In this document: in pieces, positions 14,448 to 21,000 of the stretch | Layout of the letters: each line of letters starts with the position of its first letter | Position numbering within the stretch: position 1 is the stretch's first letter | DNA from: Candidatus Multiplicimicrobium inquinatum | GTDB lineage: Bacteria; Omnitrophota; Omnitrophia; Omnitrophales; Aquincolibacteriaceae | DNA: 23,854 nt | Assembly (NCBI GenBank): GCA_002344825.1 | Contig: DDUN01000013.1 | Span: 1-23,854 of the forward strand | Direction of reading: 5' to 3' | Made by a program: the position numbers and the translations under genes | The notes under the pieces: model-generated | Database searches by the model: none | The model's input: the letters and a program-made list of their open reading frames with translations, nothing else | Told to the model about the DNA's origin: nothing

Positions 14448-15082
14448 TAAAAACCTTGCCGCTTTAAATTTTGCACCGACAGCTTAGAAACTTTTTTGGG
14501 TGCTTTTGTGCGTTCTAAGTAACGCATAAGCATATCCACTTCCAAATTAATCCGGCTTCCCGGACGCTTCAACCCTAAATTGGTTACCTTAAGCGTATGC
14601 GGAATAATTGCCGTGCGAAATGTTTGGCTGCCAACGCTCTGCACCGTTAAGCTAACACCATCGCAAGTCACCGACCCTTTCACCGCCAACTTCGAAATTA
14701 TAGTCTTAGGAGCTTTGACCAACAAGCTCCAATTCCCTTCTCTTCGCTCAATTTCAGCCACTTGCCCGACCGCATCCACATGTCCTGTCACAAAATGCCC
14801 TCCCACGGCAGAACCGGCCCGCAAAGAGCGCTCGATGTTGACCCGCTCGCTCCGTTTAAGCTGTCCAAGGTTAGTCACAGCCAAAGTTTCAGGCAATATG
14901 TCAGCGGAAAAGCCGAACGCACTAATTTCAACCGCTGTCAGGCAAACACCATTCACCGCGATACTCTCCCCGACAGCAACCCTTTTCTCGCGCTTTTGAA
15001 ATCCAAAGCTCATACGCGCGGATTTACCCCGTATTTTCACCGACTCAACCCGGCCTAAATTTTCAATAATTCCGGTAAACAT
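14447..15082 (-). CDS. ribE: Riboflavin synthase alpha subunit
   Basis: Converts two molecules of 6,7-dimethyl-8-ribityllumazine to riboflavin. It has two lumazine-binding beta-barrel repeats: the first from MFTGIIE (1-7) with GESIAVNGVCLTAV (38-51), the second starting at about residue 97 (HFVTGHVDAVG) with KGSVTCDGVSLTV (135-147). The C-terminal trimerisation helix is followed by a basic tail (RTKAPKKVSK onward). At 211 residues the length is normal. It lies 12 bases after the reductase gene and overlaps the kinase start by one base. Confidence 0.97.
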   Translation of the reverse strand: MFTGIIENLGRVESVKIRGKSARMSFGFQKREKRVAVGESIAVNGVCLTAVEISAFGFSADILPETLAVTNLGQLKRSERVNIERSLRAGSAVGGHFVTGHVDAVGQVAEIERREGNWSLLVKAPKTIISKLAVKGSVTCDGVSLTVQSVGSQTFRTAIIPHTLKVTNLGLKRPGSRINLEVDMLMRYLERTKAPKKVSKLSVQNLKRQGF

Positions 15083-15094
15083 GTATGACCATTT

Positions 15095-15763
15095 TCAATT
15101 TAATTTCGCCATAAAGCAATAATCATGGCCAAGCTTGGTTACTCTTAATATTTTTAAATTGATCGCTTTATTTGGATCTTTTACTCCGTCACCCTCAACT
15201 GAGGTTTTAGCATCTCGCCCGCCGATCACTTTGGGTGCCATCATCCAATAAATGCGATCCGCCAAACGCGCATTGAGGAAAGAAGCAAAAACCTCTCCAC
15301 CTCCCTCCACCATCAATTTACGGATTCCCATATAAAAAAGCTTGTTCATCAAATCATGCAAATCAAATCCCTTGGATGCGGATTTGCGCACGGTAAGAAA
15401 TAAACAGTTTTTACTCTGAAGATTTTTTTGCTTTAACCATAAAGACAACTCTTTGGAAGAAACAACAAAAACAACCCGGGAGTCTTGGTCAAAAATGCGA
15501 TTATTACGTATCGGAAGCATATCCGCGGAACCCAAAACAATTTTCCAAACCGGATTACCTTTCTTCAAACTTGAAAGACGGGGTTTATCCAAGTTAAAGG
15601 TGCTTTTTCCGACTAAAACCGCATCATGTTGAGCGCGTAATTGATGCACAAAAGCGCGCGACTGTGGCCCGGTAATCCAACGTGACCGTCCGCCCGATGC
15701 GGCGATTTTCCCATCGAATGTCTGGGCGATTTTTATAGTAATAAAAGGACGCTTATCTTTCAT
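15095..15763 (-). CDS. RibD-type reductase domain only (5-amino-6-(5-phosphoribosylamino)uracil reductase)
   Basis: NADPH-dependent reductase step of riboflavin synthesis. The 222 residues match the C-terminal half of bifunctional RibD: PFITIKIAQTFDGKIA (6-21), SRWITGPQSR, a DAVLVGKSTFNLDKPRL segment and KLMVEGGGEVFASFLN, then a PKVIGG. The N-terminal zinc deaminase half is absent. No ribosome site is seen. The base-paired GCCGTCACGGC (15767-15777) lies where one would be. A separate deaminase must be supplied elsewhere in the genome. Its place in the rib operon supports the riboflavin role over the related DHFR-like RibD_C proteins of unknown function. Confidence 0.9.
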   Translation of the reverse strand: MKDKRPFITIKIAQTFDGKIAASGGRSRWITGPQSRAFVHQLRAQHDAVLVGKSTFNLDKPRLSSLKKGNPVWKIVLGSADMLPIRNNRIFDQDSRVVFVVSSKELSLWLKQKNLQSKNCLFLTVRKSASKGFDLHDLMNKLFYMGIRKLMVEGGGEVFASFLNARLADRIYWMMAPKVIGGRDAKTSVEGDGVKDPNKAINLKILRVTKLGHDYCFMAKLN

Positions 15764-15800
15764 ATTGCCGTCACGGCGCGGAAGGAAAAGTTAATTTGCT

Positions 15801-16226
15801 TCATGAGGCGGGCTTGGCATCCGCAATTTGGCGCATGAGTTTGTCTAAAACTCCGTTCACAAACTTTCCGGAGTTTTCACCCGAGTATTTTTTGGCGAGA
15901 TTAACAGCCTCATTAATCACAACTTTAGGTGGGGTTTCCGTCATCGCAGTCATTTCAAACATGGCAATGCGGAGAATATTGCGGTCCAAAACAGCCATGC
16001 GTTTCATGCTCCAATTTTCCGCAACAGCTTCCACTTTCTGATCCAATGCCGCGGTATCATTCTCAACACCCTCGACAAGCTTAATGACAAAATCACGCAA
16101 ATCTAAATCCATCTTAGGCTGACTCGCAAAGAAACTACGCAAGGAATCGTTCGCGGTTTCGCCTGTCATTTCTTTTTGATACATCACTTTTAAAGCGCTT
16201 TCACGAGCCTGAGTTCTTTTACGCAC
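15801..16226 (-). CDS. nusB: Transcription antitermination factor NusB
   Basis: RNA-binding protein of the rRNA antitermination complex (binds boxA with S10/NusE). The 141 residues are all-helical in pattern with family marks: RESALKVMYQKEM, then DRNILRIAMFEM and PKVVINEAVNLAKKYSGENSGKFVNGVLDKL. It starts with GTG (16224-16226) overlapping ribH by 8 bases, with GGGGA upstream. The ribH-nusB pairing is widespread in bacteria and supports both calls. Confidence 0.96.
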   Translation of the reverse strand: MRKRTQARESALKVMYQKEMTGETANDSLRSFFASQPKMDLDLRDFVIKLVEGVENDTAALDQKVEAVAENWSMKRMAVLDRNILRIAMFEMTAMTETPPKVVINEAVNLAKKYSGENSGKFVNGVLDKLMRQIADAKPAS

Positions 16227-16713
16227 GGCGTCCCCGTTTCTTTTTGGATTGAATTTGTCCCATTAAGCTCATCATTTCAAGCAAAGCTTGCGCCGCGTGA
16301 GCACCCTTATTTCCCGACTTGAGGCCTGCACGGTCAATGGCCTGCTCCAAGTTATCCAAAGTCAGAATTCCGGTCGAGATAGAAACTCCGGACTCAAGCG
16401 CCACCTGAGAAACCCCGCGCGTAATTTCATGCGACACGCATTCATAGTGGTAGGTTTCACCGCGCAAAACACAGGCCAAAGCGATAACTCCGTCACAGTT
16501 CAAATTCTTCTTCACGGCTTTACAGAAAAAAGGAACCTCCAACGCCCCTGGGACCCAAATGATTTTAATTTGAGATTCTTTCACCCCTGCCTTCTTGAGA
16601 AAAGCAACGGCGCCGTCTAAAAGCCGTTTGGTAATAAAATCGTTAAACTCCGCCACGACAATCGCAATCCGCTTTGAATCGCCGCTTAATTTTCCGAAGT
16701 AGGCATTTTTCAT
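16219..16713 (-). CDS. ribH: 6,7-dimethyl-8-ribityllumazine synthase
   Basis: Condenses 5-amino-6-ribitylaminouracil with dihydroxybutanone phosphate to form the lumazine; usually assembles as pentamers or 60-mers. Active-site elements are FNDFIT near 23-28, VPGALEVP (54-61), RGETYHYECVSHE (84-96, with His89 as the expected catalytic base) and the GNKG phosphate site (134-137). At 164 residues it is standard length with an unusually basic tail (SKKKRGRRA). Its ATG overlaps the ribBX-type gene stop as TAATG. Confidence 0.97.
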   Translation of the reverse strand: MKNAYFGKLSGDSKRIAIVVAEFNDFITKRLLDGAVAFLKKAGVKESQIKIIWVPGALEVPFFCKAVKKNLNCDGVIALACVLRGETYHYECVSHEITRGVSQVALESGVSISTGILTLDNLEQAIDRAGLKSGNKGAHAAQALLEMMSLMGQIQSKKKRGRRA

Positions 16714-17897
16714 TAAAAGCTCAAAATCGATTGAAGGTTAAATGAAGGTTCAGTTTGAGCTCCATCGGAGGAAAAATCAAAAGCAATCGTTTCTAAAACA
16801 TGCAGTCCATGTCCCTCAAGACTGATCAACTTACGGGGATGATTCGTCATAATTTTCAGTTCACGGCATCCAAGATCTTTTAATATCTGCGCTCCAATAC
16901 CATAGTCACGCAATTCGGTTTGATTTTGAGTCTCACTGTTTTCATGCTCGGGCAAGCAAACCCACTTGTTTTTATTTTGAATATTTTGCGCCATGGAGAT
17001 GGCTTTGGAGGATTGATTTACATAAAGAACTACTCCCTGTCCTTCACGCTCAATCATACGTAACGCCGCGAGAAGCTGTGATTGCGGCTTTTTACGAATA
17101 GCATCCATTACGTCATCGGCAAAGCAGGCGCCCGTAACACGGGCTAAAGCCGTCCCCGTAATTGGCCCTTTGACCAATGCAACATGCTCGGCAGAGTCAA
17201 TCACAGATTGATAGGTCAGAATATTCCACCCTGAGTGCTCGGAGGACATAGCGGCTTCGTTCACACGCGCGACAAGTTTTTCCTTCTTACGTCGGTATTC
17301 GATTAAATCACGGATGGTACCAAACTTTAAATGGTGCTCAGAACAGAAACGCATCAAGTCGGGTAAACGCGCCATGGTTCCGTCATCATTAACAATCTCA
17401 CAGATAACACCAGCCGGAGAAAAACCGGCTAATCTGGCTAAATCAACCGCCGCTTCCGTATGTCCCGCACGTCGAAGTACACCGCCGTCTTTAGCAATCA
17501 GCGGAAAAACATGCCCGGGAACAGCTAAGTCGCTTCTCTGCGATGAAGTATTTGCCAAAACCTCAATGGTGCGGGAGCGGTCAAAGGCTGAAATTCCGGT
17601 TGAAATACCTTTCATGGCATCGACCGAAAGCGTAAAGGCGGTTCCCATGGAATCTTCGGCGGCAGGGTTCATCGCCCCCAGCCCGAGAGTTTTGACTTTT
17701 TCAGAGGAAAGCGGGACGCAAATCAAACCGCGTCCATAACGCATCATAAAATTAACAAGTTCGGGAGAGACTTTATCAGCGGCAAAAATCAAATCCCCTT
17801 CATTCTCACGGTCTTCATCATCCGTCATCACGACCATACGGCCGACACGGATTTCCTCAATAAGTTCTTCAATGGGACTGATTTTTGAATGAGCCAT
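16713..17897 (-). CDS. ribB: 3,4-dihydroxy-2-butanone 4-phosphate synthase fused to a degenerate GTP cyclohydrolase II domain (RibBX-like)
   Basis: First gene of the operon. The N-terminal half (1-205) is a complete DHBP synthase: DDEDRENEGD (27-36), YGRGLICVPL (54-63), GTAFTLSVDA (85-94), GISTGISAFDR (97-107) and GHTEAAVDLARLAGF (145-159), so this half should be active. The C-terminal half (about 220-394) follows GTP cyclohydrolase II but lacks its zinc and catalytic signature. Where SLRCDCG is expected the sequence is AIRKKPQ (267-273). The EGRGIGL loop reads SSKAISM (296-302). RDYGIGAQIL (330-339) and NHPRK remain. Such fusions are described as RibBX, with an inactive RibA half. A true RibA must lie elsewhere. 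There is no clear ribosome site. Confidence 0.93.
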   Translation of the reverse strand: MAHSKISPIEELIEEIRVGRMVVMTDDEDRENEGDLIFAADKVSPELVNFMMRYGRGLICVPLSSEKVKTLGLGAMNPAAEDSMGTAFTLSVDAMKGISTGISAFDRSRTIEVLANTSSQRSDLAVPGHVFPLIAKDGGVLRRAGHTEAAVDLARLAGFSPAGVICEIVNDDGTMARLPDLMRFCSEHHLKFGTIRDLIEYRRKKEKLVARVNEAAMSSEHSGWNILTYQSVIDSAEHVALVKGPITGTALARVTGACFADDVMDAIRKKPQSQLLAALRMIEREGQGVVLYVNQSSKAISMAQNIQNKNKWVCLPEHENSETQNQTELRDYGIGAQILKDLGCRELKIMTNHPRKLISLEGHGLHVLETIAFDFSSDGAQTEPSFNLQSILSF

Positions 17898-17927
17898 AGA
17901 TAAATTAAAACTCGCGTTGAAAGCATG

Positions 17928-17956
17928 ATGTTAACAACCGAACTCGGCTTTGTCAA
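17928..17956 (-). promoter_or_regulatory. Sigma-70-type promoter of the rib/partner-switch/mla operon
   Basis: On the minus strand: TTGACA (17951-17956), a 17-base spacer and TAACAT (17928-17933). The expected leader is about 25 bases, too short for an FMN riboswitch. The spacer holds CCGA-n2-TCGG (17938-17947) and the -10 box overlaps TGTTAACA (17929-17936). These small palindromes could be operators or chance. Confidence 0.75.
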
Positions 17957-18005
17957 TTGAGGCAAAATACCGAGAGAAACATGCCAGCTCTATCGACAAA
18001 AGAGA

Positions 18006-18034
18006 AAGCCCCGGCTTTTTAAAGGCCGGGGCTT
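18006..18034 (-). terminator. Rho-independent terminator of the giant protein gene
   Basis: A perfect 10-base GC-rich stem (AAGCCCCGGC, 18006-18015, with 18025-18034) and a 9-base loop, followed on the minus strand by TTCTCTTTT-like sequence. It lies 18 bases after the stop of the giant gene and isolates it from the riboflavin operon. Confidence 0.88.
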
Positions 18035-18052
18035 AAATTCGATTTTTAGAGA

Positions 18053-21000
18053 TCAGAGCCCTTGGATTTCGAAAGTAAACTCCCCAATCTCATCTCCGGG
18101 AGCAACTGAGTTCTCATCCACGATAATGTTCATTTTTTTGATCTTGGTCTGATCCACACCATCATTCAAAAAGTTTTTAAGGAACTTGTAATAATTCGCG
18201 CTCACGTCCACAACAACATCGTGGCGTGACTTTTTACCGTTGACGTCTTCAAATTCAAGCTTCAAGGTCTTAGCCTTGTCCGAGCTTAAACCGAAAACAA
18301 TGTCAGTAAAAGTGCTCAAATCAATGAACGAACCATTATTAAGCGGGTCAAAATTAACGGAAACTCCGGCAAAGGAGTCCTGATTTAAATCGAACGCCAG
18401 CTGGTAATAATCCGGTGTCGGAGTCGTCAAAGTACTCCCGCCGTTCGAGCTAACCAAATTCGGCGTACCCGCACCCAAATCAGTCACATTCCCGGGTCCC
18501 ACCGAAGTGTTCGGAATTAAAACCTGCGCCGAGGGAACACGAATGAAATTCATCGCGTAAATTGTAAATTCACCGCTGGTATCACCCGTATGATTTTGAT
18601 CCACGATCGCGAAAACACTGCGCACCCCTTGCAATGCGGCCTCATTCGGCAATTGAATTCGAATGGTCTGAAAAGCACCGGCAGGCAAATTGACACTTGC
18701 CGTGTAAACCGTCACATCAGCTTGATTTTTAAGCTCAATGCGGATTTGCTGCGGCGTATTTACAACACCGGCATAAATCACAAGCTCATGCGCGGATGCG
18801 TCATAATCTTGGCTTAATATCCAGTAATGTCCGCCCCATCCGCCTACCCCGCTTAAATCTCCATAGTTAAATTTATAACCCTGGAAATAATCCGCCGAAC
18901 TAAAAAGGGTATTCACCCCTGTTTGAAAATTATTCAAGACACCTTCAAAAACAAAGTCACTGAAAATAGACAGTGATTTATCCGCAAACTCAGGAGCTTG
19001 TGCCGGAACCGCATCCGTCTTCGGAATCAAAGGAGCCATCGCACGGCTCAAATCATCATAAAGCGTGTTAAACCCTGTTTCCAGACCCCGATTTCGAAGA
19101 AAGACCTTAAATGCGTCGGGTCCTGTTCCGGCAAGACCTAAAATGGTGGAAGCTACATCAATTCCGATAAAAGTTTGGACAATCTCTCTATTAGAGCGCG
19201 CAGCATCAAAAAAGCCGTAAATACCTTCGATATTCAACTGCTCACCGATGGCTTCAAGCCAACCCATGACCAGCGCCGGATCAACCGAATAAGCCGAAGT
19301 CAACGCGTAAATCGAGCCGGTATCCATCAAAAGCCCGCTCGCCTGATGAATGGGACTTTCCGCCAAGATTCCGACCCCTTGCGCGCCGACATAGCCTTCG
19401 CCCGGCACATCGCTCGCGGAGATAATTCCCGGAATTTTATTTTGATTGGAATAATCCAAGTAGCTTAAAAGACCGTTGTAAAGCGCGTTGCGTGTGCCGA
19501 TAAAGTCACTTTCACGCACAAACAACTGCGGCCAAAAAAGCTGGAAAGCTCCGCCATCCCAGCTGCCCATATTCGCGATTCCCGTACCGTTACGGTCAAC
19601 ATAAGTCGGGTTATAGAAATACTCGTGCCCCGAGTTCGGCAAAATTTTTGACCACGCCGTGTCCGGAATATCACTGCCGTAAAGTGTTTTAAGCAAGGCA
19701 ATCGCCGGACGAAACTCAACCGCGACACGGTTCACCCAAGCATCATAAGAATTCGTCGCGCTGTTGTAACCTTGCGCAAACAAACCAAATGACTGAGTCG
19801 CTAAATCAACATATCCAACTTTCTGAGCTTGGATAAACGCATCGACCTTGGCAATGGCTTGCGCGGCTGCAATTGCGTCCGCCCCCGCTAATCCGGCAGA
19901 CTCAAGCGCGCCCGCAAGAACAGCTAAACTGAGCGTTAAATTACCATTATCAATAAAATTGTAATTAGCTGACGCAGCTGAGTAAGGATCCACATTCATC
20001 CACGGAATTAATCCCTTCCATCCAAAATTAGTTTGAATGTTGCTGAGTTGATCCATCACAAAATTAATTTCTGTCAAAGCCTGAGCCGTTGTCATTCCGT
20101 TACTCAGATTGCCTTGGATGGATTCAGCCAAAATCTGCAGATAAAACCCAATCAAAGTAGGTTGCGTTACTTTCACACCGGCACGGTCATACGGAAGATG
20201 CGTTACGGGATCAATTCCCACGCCGCTCACAAAATAATCAAGCCCTTGGCTAATCAAATCGGATTTGAGTTGAGTTTGCGCGGCGCTTAAAACCGTCGGC
20301 GCATAATCAATACCGCCAATTTGAACCTGAACAAGGTCTTCCGCCAGCCCGGATTTAAAATTAGCATCCTGCACAAATACAATTTCTTTGACCTTGGTCC
20401 GGTCAAAAGCGGCGGGCGCTAAGCTAAGATCAAGCGTATAGTTTTGATAAGCCACACCTAAAGGCAAAGCAAACGAAGCGATAACGCCATTCTCATCTTT
20501 AATTTCAACGCGAGTCAACGCGTTCAAACTTCCGCGCGCGGCCAGAATAAATTGCTGAGGTAAAACAAATGCTGAATTATCACTGTTCGCAATGCGCGCA
20601 AACGCAAACGCTGTCGCATTTCCCTGCAAGTTATATTCATACTCAAACTCAGAATCGGAAAGCACGGAAGCGAGAGCGACTCCGTCCGGCTGCCCCGCAA
20701 CTGTATTTCCTCCGCCGGCACTCAAGCTCGGCGAACTTGAAAGCTGGGTCAAAAGAGCTTGATTATAGGCAGCCGCCATTGCTGTCGGAAATGCCTGGTG
20801 GTTGCCAAGCTTTACATTCAGAGTTCCGGAAGAAGAAGTTGTCGCCCCCGACTGAACAATCACATTCAAACCCTTAATTTGCGTGAGATCCAATGCCGCA
20901 TTATTAAAAGCAGCCAAAGGAATTCTCCAGAATCTTTGCGTCGTATCCACACCCGTCAAAATGACATAGTCTGTGGTTGTCCCGCTTTGAAGTTCAAGCA

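Noticed and set aside
15767..15777. GCCGTCACGGC hairpin as a terminator between nusB and the RibD reductase gene
   Set aside because: The stem is only five base pairs and has no U-tract, and the genes on both sides are in one pathway.
18053..18100. PEP-CTERM or other sorting signal at the C-terminus of the giant protein, suggested by the TIGR04073-like gene
   Set aside because: The protein ends with a module strand (FTFEIQGL) and has no terminal hydrophobic helix or basic cluster.
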